Shown: one piece after another, positions 31,058-40,431 of the stretch
Numbering within the stretch: position 1 is the first letter of the stretch
Layout of the letters: every line of letters starts with the position of its first letter
Origin: Cytobacillus sp. FSL H8-0458
Lineage (GTDB): Bacteria > Bacillota > Bacilli > Bacillales > Cytobacillaceae
Assembly: GCF_038002165.1 (NCBI RefSeq)
Contig: NZ_JBBOBR010000001.1
Span: 3,224,001 to 3,288,000 of the forward strand
Direction of reading: 5' to 3'
Length of the DNA stretch: 64,000 nucleotides
Program-made: the position numbers and the translations under genes
The notes under the pieces: model-generated
The model's database searches: none
Told to the model about the DNA's origin: nothing
What the model saw: the letters and a program-made list of their open reading frames with translations, nothing else

Positions 31058-32605
31058 TTAAAATGCGTCTATTTCAACTTCTTTCAGCCAGGCTGCACAT
31101 GCTTCAATATCCTTTGAAAACACGCGATCTTTTATGATGGAAGGCACCACTTTTCTAGCTTCTTCAAAAAAGCGTTTTGTTTTATCAGCCATTTTATCAG
31201 AGCCGCGGAATTCTGCTGCCTGCAGTGCGCAAATAAGTTCAATTGCCAATACTTTATTGACATTCTGGATGATCTGGTAAGCATGTCTCGATCCGATAGT
31301 TCCCATGCTCACATGGTCTTCCTGATTCCCGGATGAAGGGATCGAATCCACACTGGCGGGATGGGCGAGTGTCTTATTTTCCGAAACAAGGGATGCTGCA
31401 ACATACTGGAGAATCATCGCACCGGACTGCAGTCCAGGCTCCGGGCTTAAAAATGGCGGCAAGTCACTCAGCTGCGGGTTAACAAGCCTTTCAATACGGC
31501 GCTCTGAAATATTGGCCAGTTCCGCTACCGCGATTTTCATAAAGTCCATTGCAAGTGCGATTGGCTGTCCATGAAAGTTTCCCCCGGATATGACACTTTC
31601 CCCATTATCAAAAATAAGCGGGTTATCTGTGGCTGCATTCATTTCGATTTCAAGCTTTTCTTTTACATAATCAAGAGCCTGCCAGGATGCTCCATGCACC
31701 TGCGGGATGCAGCGGATCGAATAGGCGTCCTGCACCCGGATTTCCCCCTGTCTTGTGATCAGGCTGCTGCCTGACAGGTATTCCCTTATTCTTCTGGCTG
31801 TATCCACCTGCTGCTGATACCCCCTTGCCTGATGGATGTTTTCATCAAACGCATCAATTATGCCGTTCAATCCCTCCATTGTAAGTGCTGCGATCAGCTC
31901 ACTTTGATAAGCGATTTTTTCCGCTTCCAGATAACCAATGACTCCCATTGCCGTCATCGCCTGTGTGCCGTTAATGAGGGCAAGCCCTTCCTTCGCCTGT
32001 AAGGTTACAGGCTCTATTCCTTCCTGAACAAGCACTTCTAGCGCAGGCTTTCTTTCCCCCTTGTAAAATACTTCCCCTTCTCCCATTAATACTAATGCAA
32101 GATGGGATAGAGGAGCCAAATCCCCGCTTGCTCCAAGAGAGCCCTGCTGCGGAATGACAGGATGGATACTTTTATTCACAAGTGCTAAAAGAGTTTCGAT
32201 CACGACCGGACGAACACCTGAGAATCCTTTCAATAAGGCATTTGCTCTTAAAAGAAGCATTGCTCTTGAGACAGACTCAGGGAACGGCTCCCCTACTCCG
32301 CAGGCATGCGAACGGATTAAATTCAGCTGAAGATCCTCGACATCTCCCTGGTCAATTCTTACATCGCTGAATTTCCCAAAGCCAGTGTTTATTCCGTATA
32401 TGACTTTTTCTTCACTTACAATTCTCCTAACGGCTTCATGGCTGTTTTTTACACGAAGCATGCTTTCCTCTGATGCCGCAGCCTTTACTCCTTCAAAAAG
32501 AACTCGTTTGACTTCAGACAAAGTAAGGGTATTTCCATTTAAAGTAACCACCCTGTTCTCCTCCCCGTGAGTTAAAGTCATCATCGATTCTGTCAATTTT
32601 TCCAT
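31058..32605 (-). CDS. hutH: Histidine ammonia-lyase
   Basis: A 515-residue enzyme that removes ammonia from histidine to give urocanate, the first step of histidine use. The self-forming MIO cofactor triad Ala159-Ser160-Gly161 is in [16 protein letters not shown], and GINTGFGKF and the [13 protein letters not shown] block are present. I start at the ATG at 32605 with GGGGAGG upstream. The rest of the hut operon (hutU, I, G, M) is not adjacent. A strong promoter and attenuator-like hairpin lie upstream. Confidence 0.95.
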   Translation of the reverse strand: MEKLTESMMTLTHGEENRVVTLNGNTLTLSEVKRVLFEGVKAAASEESMLRVKNSHEAVRRIVSEEKVIYGINTGFGKFSDVRIDQGDVEDLQLNLIRSHACGVGEPFPESVSRAMLLLRANALLKGFSGVRPVVIETLLALVNKSIHPVIPQQGSLGASGDLAPLSHLALVLMGEGEVFYKGERKPALEVLVQEGIEPVTLQAKEGLALINGTQAMTAMGVIGYLEAEKIAYQSELIAALTMEGLNGIIDAFDENIHQARGYQQQVDTARRIREYLSGSSLITRQGEIRVQDAYSIRCIPQVHGASWQALDYVKEKLEIEMNAATDNPLIFDNGESVISGGNFHGQPIALAMDFMKIAVAELANISERRIERLVNPQLSDLPPFLSPEPGLQSGAMILQYVAASLVSENKTLAHPASVDSIPSSGNQEDHVSMGTIGSRHAYQIIQNVNKVLAIELICALQAAEFRGSDKMADKTKRFFEEARKVVPSIIKDRVFSKDIEACAAWLKEVEIDAF

Positions 32606-32638
32606 TTTATATCCTCCCCGGTACATTAGCGAGATAAA

Positions 32639-32684
32639 GAAAAGGCTGTATCTCAAACACAAGTTTGAAATACAGCCTTTTTTA
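32639..32684 (-). terminator. Attenuator-like hairpin in the hutH leader
   Basis: On the - strand, AAAAAAGGCTGTAT-TCAAA pairs with TTTGA-ATACAGCCTTTT across CTTGTG, followed by CTTT. It sits between the hutH promoter and start codon, where B. subtilis has its HutP-controlled terminator. The leader also holds several UAG/GAG triplets upstream (AATAGGC, AGATGAGATAT). Confidence 0.7.
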
Positions 32685-32764
32685 GAAGATTATTTGCAGT
32701 ATCTGTTGTCAGATATCTCATCTTTATCACAGCCTATTTTTGTTATATTTTCTGAATATAATTA

Positions 32765-32793
32765 ATTTTATGTTCCTAGTGGAAGGATGTCAA
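32765..32793 (-). promoter_or_regulatory. Sigma-A promoter of hutH
   Basis: TTGACA (32788-32793), a 17-base spacer and TAAAAT (32765-32770), about 160 bases upstream of the hutH start codon, leaving a leader of roughly 150 bases. Confidence 0.75.
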
Positions 32794-32870
32794 CAATAAA
32801 TTCCCATTTTTTAACAAGTTAGATTGTTAGAATGGTAACACAGTAAAGCGTATTTTATTATATCCATATA

Positions 32871-32896
32871 AATAGCCGGCAGTTCTGCCGGCTATT
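32871..32896 (-). terminator. Terminator of the RsbR paralogue gene
   Basis: AATAGCCGGCAG and CTGCCGGCTATT form a perfect 12-bp stem with a two-base centre. Confidence 0.75.
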
Positions 32897-32907
32897 CGTT
32901 CTTCTTC

Positions 32908-33753
32908 CTATTTTAAGTTTTCACCTTGTCTTCTTAAAGCATGTTTTAATTTCCCATATGTTTCAATACCCGTGAAATCCAGTCCCAGCTGAATGGAAGT
33001 CTGGGCAACCTCAGGGCTGATGCCGGAGATGGTGGATTTGACCCCTAATAGCTTTAAAGCAGTCGTTAAAGAGAATATTTGATGAGCAACCATCGTATCG
33101 ATAATCGCTACACCTGATAAATCAATAAATAAGTGCTCAATATTTTCTTTTGCACATTTTTTCGGAATTTCCTCCAGCAGGATCTGTGCACGCTCCGTGT
33201 CAATATCGCCGATAAGCGGCAAGACAGCTGTATGGTCTTTTATAGGAATGACCGGAGTTCCAAGTTCATTGATCAGACTTTGCTGGGCAACAAGCCGATT
33301 GGTCGTCAGTTCATAATATTTCTCTGAAAATTTATTGATGAGCTTATCAAAAGCCTTGTTAATGATCGTGCTCCATTTCAATACATCATCTGCTGTGACT
33401 TCAGACTGGTTTGACTTTATGAACTTTTCAACAAAGTGCCAATAAGTTTCCCGCACATTGCTTAAAGCTTCAAGTACTTGAAAAATGGGCGTATTAGTAT
33501 CCACTCTGCTCTCCGCTACTGTAATTGCCCACTCTTCCATATTCTCGTTAAAAGTGTTCTCATCAAGAAGAGCGGCTGAAACGGTGCAGTTGGTAAACGC
33601 ATTCTGTTCTCTCAGGAGTTTTTCATAGGCAGGGTCTGCATCTGCAGAATAAATGGAGCCTTTCTGCTTTTCCCTTAAAGACAGCCACATATCTGTGATA
33701 TTTATAGAATTTTCTTCAATGTAATCATATAGAAGCTGGTTTTTTGCGTCCAT
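32908..33753 (-). CDS. RsbR-type stressosome sensor
   Basis: 281 residues: N-terminal helical, globin-like sensor domain (1-150), linker helix, and a C-terminal STAS domain with LGTPVIPIKDHTAVLPLIGDID and FIDLSGVAIIDT, the two loops whose Thr/Ser residues RsbT phosphorylates. Belongs to the RsbRB/RD paralogue group that releases RsbT to trigger sigma-B. I start at the ATG at 33753 behind AAGGTG. Not in an rsb operon; paralogues are commonly scattered. Confidence 0.85.
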   Translation of the reverse strand: MDAKNQLLYDYIEENSINITDMWLSLREKQKGSIYSADADPAYEKLLREQNAFTNCTVSAALLDENTFNENMEEWAITVAESRVDTNTPIFQVLEALSNVRETYWHFVEKFIKSNQSEVTADDVLKWSTIINKAFDKLINKFSEKYYELTTNRLVAQQSLINELGTPVIPIKDHTAVLPLIGDIDTERAQILLEEIPKKCAKENIEHLFIDLSGVAIIDTMVAHQIFSLTTALKLLGVKSTISGISPEVAQTSIQLGLDFTGIETYGKLKHALRRQGENLK

Positions 33754-33954
33754 TCTTTTCACCTTGTCTTTCTATTTTTCAACAAACTGTTATATTCATT
33801 GTAAAATGAATCGGAGTTAATGAAAAGTAATACATCTTATTCAGCATCTACCTCATTTTGTCCAAGCTGACGTATCCCATTACAAATATTAATGATTTTC
33901 CGCTATACTTAGGTAGGATACAAAAGGAACTGAATGGATTTGAAAGGAGTCATT

Positions 33955-36048
33955 ATGAAATCACTTGTTCTTGCTGAAAAGCCCAGTGTTGCCCGTGAAA
34001 TTGCCCGGGTGCTGGGTTGCCGGCAATCTCATAAAAGCTATATGGAAGGCGATAAATATATCGTCACTTGGGCTCTTGGCCACTTAATCGAATTAAAGAT
34101 GCCAGAGCATTATGACAGCAAATATAAAAACTGGAACCTGGAGGATCTGCCGATTATTCCCGACCAAATGGGCCTGAAGGTGATGAAGCAGACCAGCCAC
34201 CAGTATAAAGCCATTGAAAACCTTGCAAAGCGGAAGGATGTTAAGGAAATAATCATTGCAACCGATGCAGGCCGTGAAGGGGAGCTTGTCGCTCGCTGGA
34301 TATTGGAGAAAATCCGCTGGCGCAAGACAATCAAGCGCTTATGGATATCCTCTGTAACGGACCGTGCTATCCGTGACGGTTTTCAAAACCTTAAACCCGG
34401 AAAACAATTTGAAGATCTTTATGAATCCGCTGTGTGCCGGGCAGAAGCGGATTGGCTCATCGGGCTGAATGTCACAAGGGCTCTGACGACTAAATACAAG
34501 GATCCCCTATCCGCAGGCCGGGTGCAGACACCGACTCTGGCGCTCGTTATGGAAAGGGAAAAAGTGATTCAGCAATTTGTTCCAAAAGAGTACTGGACGA
34601 TTCGCGCCCACATTGGCCCCCTGCAGGCTGACTGGGAGAAAAATGGTGAAAAGCGCATTTTCGCTAGAGAATCAGCTGATGGAGTCCTTTCCAAAGTAAA
34701 GGGGCAAAAGGCGGTTATTCAGTCCATTAACCGGAAGGAAAAAACAGAGCCGCAGCCGCTTCCTTATGATTTGACGGAGCTGCAGCGTGATGCGAATAAA
34801 CGTTTTGGCTTCTCTGCCAAGAAAACGTCCAATGTACTGCAGAAGCTTTATGAGCAGCATAAGCTTGTCACCTATCCGCGGACAGATTCCCGCTATTTGA
34901 CTAAAGACATGGAAGCAACCATGTTGGATCGCCTCCATGGCATCGCTGCTTCCTATAAGGACGAAGTGAAGCCAATCCTTGCGAATCAGGGCAGAGTGCA
35001 GGCAAAAAGAGTTTTTAATAATGAAAAAGTAACCGATCACCATGCGATTATTCCGACTGAAGAACGCGTACATCTCGGTGATTTGTCTCCTGATGAGCGC
35101 AAGCTGTACGAATTGATTATGCGCAGGTTTCTGGCCATGTTCCATAACCCTTATAAGTATGAAACCATCCTTGCTGCTATCGATGTTAATGGTGAGACAT
35201 TCACAGCGAGGGAAACGGCCGTTATTGACCTGGGTTATCGTAAGGTTGAACGGAATAGTGAAGAAGACACAGGAAAACAGAGCCTGAAGAACATTTCGAA
35301 AGGACAGAGCTTTACGCTGCAAAATGCCGAATCCGCTGCAAAGCTCACTGAACCGCCTCTTCGCTATTCAGAAGCTGACATTTTGACCCAGATGGAAAAA
35401 TACAGCCTCGGAACACCTGCGACAAGAGCGGAAATCATTGAAAGGCTTCTTGAGACTGAAGCCCTTGAAAGGCAAAATGGACGCCTGTTTCCGACTAAAA
35501 AAGGCAAACAGCTGATGGACCTGGTGAATGAAGATCTGAAATCACCGGAACTGACGGCCAAATGGGAGCAGGAGCTGGAGAAAATCGCACGCGGAAAAGC
35601 AGATCCAAAAGTGTTTCTCCAGAACATCCGCAAGCAGACTCAAACCTTGGTTTCAGAAATTAAAAAGAGCGACAAATCGTACCGTGCCCATAATCTCACC
35701 GGCTCAAAATGCCCGGAATGCGATTCCTTCCTGAAAGAAAGGAATACAAAGGATGGGAAAATACTTGTCTGCTCTAACCTTGATTGCAGTTTCCGAAAGC
35801 GCAAGGATCCAAAGCTTTCAAACCGCCGCTGCCCGCAGTGCCGCAAAAAAATGGAAATCCATCAGGGCAAGGCTGGCGCCTACTTTCAGTGCCGACCATG
35901 TAATGTAGTGGAGAAAGCCCAGGACAAAAAGAAAGCCGTCAACAAACGTGAAGAACGAAAACTTGTTCAGAAATATACCCAGAAGGAAGAGTCCTTTGGA
36001 ACAAGCCTTGGTGATTTGCTGAAGGCCGCAATGGAAGATAAAGATTAA
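33955..36048 (+). CDS. topB: DNA topoisomerase III
   Basis: A 697-residue type IA topoisomerase: Toprim domain at the start (LAEKPSVAREIARVLG ... TWALGHLIEL), active-site Tyr307 in TYPRTDSRYL, and a C-terminal double zinc ribbon (CPECDSFLK... CSNLDC, CPQCRKKMEI... CRPC). It decatenates and relaxes DNA during replication and recombination. The ATG at 33955 follows GAAAGGAGTC. Single gene with its own terminator. Confidence 0.95.
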   Translation: MKSLVLAEKPSVAREIARVLGCRQSHKSYMEGDKYIVTWALGHLIELKMPEHYDSKYKNWNLEDLPIIPDQMGLKVMKQTSHQYKAIENLAKRKDVKEIIIATDAGREGELVARWILEKIRWRKTIKRLWISSVTDRAIRDGFQNLKPGKQFEDLYESAVCRAEADWLIGLNVTRALTTKYKDPLSAGRVQTPTLALVMEREKVIQQFVPKEYWTIRAHIGPLQADWEKNGEKRIFARESADGVLSKVKGQKAVIQSINRKEKTEPQPLPYDLTELQRDANKRFGFSAKKTSNVLQKLYEQHKLVTYPRTDSRYLTKDMEATMLDRLHGIAASYKDEVKPILANQGRVQAKRVFNNEKVTDHHAIIPTEERVHLGDLSPDERKLYELIMRRFLAMFHNPYKYETILAAIDVNGETFTARETAVIDLGYRKVERNSEEDTGKQSLKNISKGQSFTLQNAESAAKLTEPPLRYSEADILTQMEKYSLGTPATRAEIIERLLETEALERQNGRLFPTKKGKQLMDLVNEDLKSPELTAKWEQELEKIARGKADPKVFLQNIRKQTQTLVSEIKKSDKSYRAHNLTGSKCPECDSFLKERNTKDGKILVCSNLDCSFRKRKDPKLSNRRCPQCRKKMEIHQGKAGAYFQCRPCNVVEKAQDKKKAVNKREERKLVQKYTQKEESFGTSLGDLLKAAMEDKD

Positions 36049-36053
36049 TGTAT

Positions 36054-36079
36054 AGCCCTGGCTGCTGCCGGGGCTTTTC
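36054..36079 (+). terminator. Terminator of topB
   Basis: AGCCC-GG and CC-GGGCT arms around CTGCTG, then TTTTC. Confidence 0.7.
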
Positions 36080-36147
36080 TATATGAACTGGCATACACAG
36101 CTTGTCCTCTCCATAGCATGTACTAATACTGAAAGGAGAGTGAAAGG

Positions 36148-37461
36148 ATGTTAACCAGAATGGCAGACCGTTTCTCCAAGATTGTGGAAAGGTATCTCCC
36201 TGACGCCTTTGTCATTGCTGTACTAATGACTCTGTTTGTATTCATAGCCGGATTTTTCATGAAGCCTTCTGAACCTGCCCAGCTGTTTAAATCATTTGGT
36301 GACGGCTTCTGGGTATACCTTGCTTTTACCATGCAGATGGTGCTTCTCTTGATGACAGGCATGGCGCTTGCTTCTGTTCCTTCTGTACAGCGTATACTTG
36401 AAAAGCTTTCCTCCAAAGCGAAGACGGCGAACCAGGCCTACGTACTGACTTTTCTCGTTTCTTCTGCTGCTTATTATATTAACTGGGGCCTTGCTGTTGT
36501 AGTTGGCGCTATTATTGCCCGTGAAGTCGGTAAAAGAAATCAGAACGCACACTTCCCGCTATTAGTGGCTGCAGCCTATGCACCTACTGCTCTATATACA
36601 GCCGGCTTGTCGAGTTCAATTGGTTTGACTGTTGCAACCAAGGGCCATTTTCTTGAGGAAGTGGCTGGTGTCATCCCAACTTCAGAGACCATTTTCCATC
36701 CTGGAACGATTGCTATTTTAATTGCTCTTGTTATTACAATGCCGATTTTCATCGTGCTCATGGCACCAAAGAAAGACATAATCTCATACGTTCCCCCAAA
36801 GGCGTTCAAGGAAGAAGCTGAACCGGCTAAGATTTTAAAAACGCCCGCCGGAAAGCTTGAAAGAACACCTTTTCTCGGCATCGTTACCGGATTAATCGGT
36901 TTAATCTATGTCATTTTCGAGTTCATAAACGGGCGTGACCTTGACTTAAATATTATCAATATTACCTTTCTATCCCTGGGGCTCATCCTTCACAAATCGC
37001 TTGTACAATACGCAAATGCCTTTAAAGAAGCGGGTTCTGCCATTTCCCCTATCATTCTGCAATTTCCGTTTTACGCCGGAATTATCGCCGTTCTTGGCAG
37101 CTCCGGGTTAGCAGAGTCTATAATCAATGGAATGGCGTCCATAGCAAGTAAAGATACCTTTGATATTTTCACCTATTGGGCAGCTGGCATCGTCAATATT
37201 CTTGCCCCTTCAGGCGGCGGGCAGTGGGCTTTGCAGGGGCCGCTTCAAGTTCCTGCCGGGCTGCAGCTGGGAGTGGACCCCGCCATTACGGCTATGGCGG
37301 TAGGCTGGGGTGATGCCTGGACGAACCTGATCCAGCCTTTCTGGGCACTTCCTATTTTAAGTGTAGTCGGCCTTCATATTCGTCATATTATGGGCTACTG
37401 TGCACTGCTGGCCATATGGGTGGGCATTGTTACTACCATTTTAATGATTTTTGTATATTAA
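36148..37461 (+). CDS. atoE: Short-chain fatty acid transporter (AtoE family)
   Basis: 437 residues, about twelve membrane segments, with the AtoE-family stretches YYINWGLAVVVGAIIARE and SGGGQWALQGPLQVPA. Family members import acetoacetate or butyrate. The ATG at 36148 follows GGAGAGTGAAAGG. No ato genes for acetoacetate use are adjacent, so the exact substrate is inferred from family only. Confidence 0.88.
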   Translation: MLTRMADRFSKIVERYLPDAFVIAVLMTLFVFIAGFFMKPSEPAQLFKSFGDGFWVYLAFTMQMVLLLMTGMALASVPSVQRILEKLSSKAKTANQAYVLTFLVSSAAYYINWGLAVVVGAIIAREVGKRNQNAHFPLLVAAAYAPTALYTAGLSSSIGLTVATKGHFLEEVAGVIPTSETIFHPGTIAILIALVITMPIFIVLMAPKKDIISYVPPKAFKEEAEPAKILKTPAGKLERTPFLGIVTGLIGLIYVIFEFINGRDLDLNIINITFLSLGLILHKSLVQYANAFKEAGSAISPIILQFPFYAGIIAVLGSSGLAESIINGMASIASKDTFDIFTYWAAGIVNILAPSGGGQWALQGPLQVPAGLQLGVDPAITAMAVGWGDAWTNLIQPFWALPILSVVGLHIRHIMGYCALLAIWVGIVTTILMIFVY

Positions 37462-37504
37462 GAGAGATAGCCAAGCCTTGCCAGGGTTTGGCTGTTTCTC
37501 TTTT
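37462..37504 (+). terminator. Terminator of atoE
   Basis: AGAGA-AGCCAA-CC and GG-TTGGCT-TCTCT arms, followed by TTTT. Confidence 0.75.
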
Positions 37505-37623
37505 ACTCCTCCCGGAGATGGAGCCCGGAAGTTCTGCAGCATGATTTTCAGTTCAATAGGTTTCTTTTTCCGGATAGAACAGCTACAATGAAAATGAAGA
37601 TTCTGACAAAAGGAGAATACATA

Positions 37624-38856
37624 ATGAGTCAATTTCAAACGAATTTAGAGAAATACGCAGAGCTTGCGGTGAAGGTCGGCGTAAATGTACAAAAGGGTCA
37701 GACGCTTGTTATTAACACAACGCTTGATGCAGCTGAACTGGTTCGTACTATTGTGAAAAAGGCTTATGAAGCAGGAGCTCATAACGTTGTGGTGAACTGG
37801 AGTGATGATGCGGTCACACGCACGAAGTACGATTTGGCACCCGATGAGTCTTTCTCCGAATACCCGGAATGGCGTGCAAAAGAAGTCGAAGATTTAGCTG
37901 AAAAAGGTGCGGCATTTATGTCAATCGTTTCCGCAAGCCCTGATTTGCTGAAAGGCGTGAAATCAGAGCGAATCGCAAGCTTCCAGAAAGCAGCCGGACA
38001 GGCGCTTGCAAAATACCGCAAATTCATCCAGTCCGATAAAGTGAGCTGGACAGTCATTGCTGCGCCTTCTCAAGCATGGGCAAACATGGTATTCCCTGAA
38101 GCTCCGGAGGAATCCAGAGTGGAAATGCTTTGGGACGCTATTTTCAAAGCCACTCGAGCTGACTTGGATAACCCGGTTGAAGCCTGGAAAAAGCACGACG
38201 AAACACTTCATGAAAAAGTGGATTATTTAAACAGCAAGCGTTATCAGAAGCTTCATTATAAAGCTCCAGGCACAGACCTGACAATCGAGCTTCCAAAAGG
38301 CCATTTATGGGTCGGGGCAGGCAGTGTGAATGAACAGGGACACGAATTCATGGCAAACATGCCGACTGAAGAAGTGTTCACAGTACCATACAAGACAGGT
38401 GTGAATGGTAAAGTTTCGAGCACAAAGCCGTTAAGCTATGGCGGAAACATCATCGATAACTTTAGCCTGACATTTGAAAACGGCCGCATTGTAGATGTGA
38501 AAGCAGAAGAAGGAGAAGAAATCCTCAAGCAGCTGGTTGAGACAGATGAAGGTTCCCACTATCTTGGTGAAGTGGCACTGGTTCCTTTCAACTCGCCAAT
38601 TTCCAAGTCCAATCTGCTTTTCTATAATACTTTATTTGACGAAAACGCTTCAAATCACCTCGCCATCGGCAGTGCGTATGCATTCTGTATTGAAGGCGGC
38701 AAGAAAATGTCCAGTGAAGAACTGGCTGATAACGGCTTGAACGAAAGCTTAACACATGTTGATTTCATGATTGGTTCCGCTGAAATGGATATCGACGGAA
38801 TCACTGAAGACGGCAGCGCGGAACCTGTATTCAGAAAAGGTGATTGGGCATTTTAA
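37624..38856 (+). CDS. ampS: M29 family metallo-aminopeptidase
   Basis: A 410-residue cytosolic aminopeptidase of the thermophilic M29 family (AmpS/PepS). Metal-binding and family landmarks: NMPTEEVFTVPYKTGVNGKV, the EGG-x-I turn, ETDEGSHYLGEVALVP, and near the end HLAIGSAYAFCIEGG and THVDFMIGSAEMDIDG. Uses two Zn2+ or Co2+ to remove N-terminal residues. The start is the ATG at 37624 behind AAAGGAGAATAC. Repeat A copy 3 begins at its stop codon. Confidence 0.93.
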   Translation: MSQFQTNLEKYAELAVKVGVNVQKGQTLVINTTLDAAELVRTIVKKAYEAGAHNVVVNWSDDAVTRTKYDLAPDESFSEYPEWRAKEVEDLAEKGAAFMSIVSASPDLLKGVKSERIASFQKAAGQALAKYRKFIQSDKVSWTVIAAPSQAWANMVFPEAPEESRVEMLWDAIFKATRADLDNPVEAWKKHDETLHEKVDYLNSKRYQKLHYKAPGTDLTIELPKGHLWVGAGSVNEQGHEFMANMPTEEVFTVPYKTGVNGKVSSTKPLSYGGNIIDNFSLTFENGRIVDVKAEEGEEILKQLVETDEGSHYLGEVALVPFNSPISKSNLLFYNTLFDENASNHLAIGSAYAFCIEGGKKMSSEELADNGLNESLTHVDFMIGSAEMDIDGITEDGSAEPVFRKGDWAF

Positions 38857-38945
38857 AGCGGAAGCGCCTCCCACCCCCGACACCTCAAGGGGGCAGGCGC
38901 TGGAGCTAGACAGTTCTCGAAGTTCAAAGTTTAATGCTTTCTTAT
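38856..38945 (+). repeat. Dispersed intergenic repeat A, copy 3
   Basis: AAAGCGGAAGCGCC, CCCCCGACACCTCAAGGGGG, CAGGCGCTGGAGCTAGACAG and TTCTCGAAGTTCAAA follow in the same order and orientation as in copy 1, with a shorter middle. The tail ATGCTTTCTTATT also matches copy 1. Confidence 0.75.
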
Positions 38946-38950
38946 TCTAC

Positions 38951-38987
38951 AAAAAATCATGCGGTCATTGACCCGCATGATTTTTTA
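38951..38987. terminator. Bidirectional terminator (ampS / lipoprotein gene)
   Basis: AATCATGCGG and CCGCATGATT arms around TCATTGAC, with A-run before and T-run after. Confidence 0.8.
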
Positions 38988-40158
38988 TTTTCCTTAATAC
39001 GATTTCACTAACGTTTCCTTCTAAATCAGAAATTATATCGATGGAATATTTATCTGCCGGGTAGGTGGAGATGGTTTCACCTGACAGCTTCTCTTCCCTA
39101 ACCTCCGCCGGAGTGCCAAACATTGCAGTAATCTCGTCCATTGACGTTCTCACCCGCTGTCCAGGAATGGAAATAGCTGTTACGTTCCCGGTTTCCCGTT
39201 CAAAATAATAGGTAATTTCAGGATACATTACAAAAGGGCTCCCATCTTTAAACCCCTCTTCAACAAAGTTTGGATCTGACTTTTTAATTTCAGATATATT
39301 TGTGCCGATGGGAAATGGACTTCCGAGCGGTATTCCCTGTTTTGCTTTCTCAATAGCATCCCCACTGAGTGCCAGATTTTTAAAAGGATAGTAAAGGGCT
39401 TCCTTTTTCAGCCACAGATTCATCCAGTCGATATTAGAATGATCTTCTTTAGAAAGCTCGATTCGGTCGTGCAGGCTCATTGAATGGGTTTCCTCATTAA
39501 AAAGCCATGTTGAAATAACCCATCCATCATTCTTATTTTGGGCAGTTTGAAGATACTTTTGATTAATGGTTTTTATTTTCGCTTTGGAGGTGGTGGTCAT
39601 GTCTTTTTCTGTGCTTATTCTTTGCACTTCTCCATCTTTAATCGCCAGCAGCTGGCCCTTAACTAAATTTTCCCCCTTGGACTGAAAGATTGAGATGATG
39701 GTTTTGTTCCTCATTTTCTGAGTGTAAACCTGTTCCTTTGAAGGATTAAAGGACATTTCAGAACTGTCATTTAAAGCTGCTTGTTTATAAGCCTCTTTTG
39801 ACCCTTTCAAAGCCAGGTAAACTGAATAATGTCCTGTAAAATAAGAATCGCCTTTCTTTCCTTTCGCACTGTCCTCTTCCAGAATGGTTCTTCTTTCGTC
39901 TTCCGAAAAAAGGTAAACCGTATATTTCATTATCCCGTCTGTTGCGTCAATCTGGAATAGTGACTTGCGTTCAAGCCAAACCGTATCTTTTTTCTCTTTT
40001 CCATTGTCTTGTACAGCAATATTATTTTCTGCTTCCACTTTATCTTCTTTTTCAAGCTTTATTTCTTCTGTATTTAAAGATGCATTTATTTCACTTGAGC
40101 AGCCTGCTATAACGGATGACAGCATGGCAATCATCATCATATTTATAAAATTTTTCAT
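38965..40158 (-). CDS. Lipoprotein of unknown function
   Basis: 397 residues with a lipobox (LSSVIAGC, Cys20), so lipid-anchored outside the membrane. A Glu/Lys-rich linker (24-57) precedes two globular regions. The C-terminal part (about 270-390; KQGIPLGSPFPIGTNISEIK ... FGTPAEVR) loosely resembles the DUF4309/YjgB domain of Bacillus. Start at the ATG at 40158 behind AGGGAG. No operon partner. Confidence 0.72.
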   Translation of the reverse strand: MKNFINMMMIAMLSSVIAGCSSEINASLNTEEIKLEKEDKVEAENNIAVQDNGKEKKDTVWLERKSLFQIDATDGIMKYTVYLFSEDERRTILEEDSAKGKKGDSYFTGHYSVYLALKGSKEAYKQAALNDSSEMSFNPSKEQVYTQKMRNKTIISIFQSKGENLVKGQLLAIKDGEVQRISTEKDMTTTSKAKIKTINQKYLQTAQNKNDGWVISTWLFNEETHSMSLHDRIELSKEDHSNIDWMNLWLKKEALYYPFKNLALSGDAIEKAKQGIPLGSPFPIGTNISEIKKSDPNFVEEGFKDGSPFVMYPEITYYFERETGNVTAISIPGQRVRTSMDEITAMFGTPAEVREEKLSGETISTYPADKYSIDIISDLEGNVSEIVLRKIKNHAGQ

Positions 40159-40396
40159 TATTTTCTCCCTAAAGTTATAAGAACATTTCCATTTAAAGTC
40201 AAATGTTACAATTACGTTTCAACTAATTAAGTGTAACAAATAGGGATCGTTTCTACAAACCTATCAATATGCTCATTTTTTTACAAAAACAAGGGTTTCC
40301 TCCCGTATCCTTTATATATGACTCTTCTCCTGCTTCAATCAAACGTGTGATTACAACACCGAGGTCCCTATCTATAGGCACTTTGCAGGTTAATTC

Positions 40397-40429
40397 GAGA
40401 GGCCCCGGAATACCTCTCCGGAGCCTCTT
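40397..40429 (-). terminator. Hairpin downstream of panF
   Basis: GAGGC-CCGGA and TCCGG-GCCTC arms just after the stop codon; no clear U-run, so termination may be inefficient. Confidence 0.5.
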
Positions 40430-40431
40430 GG

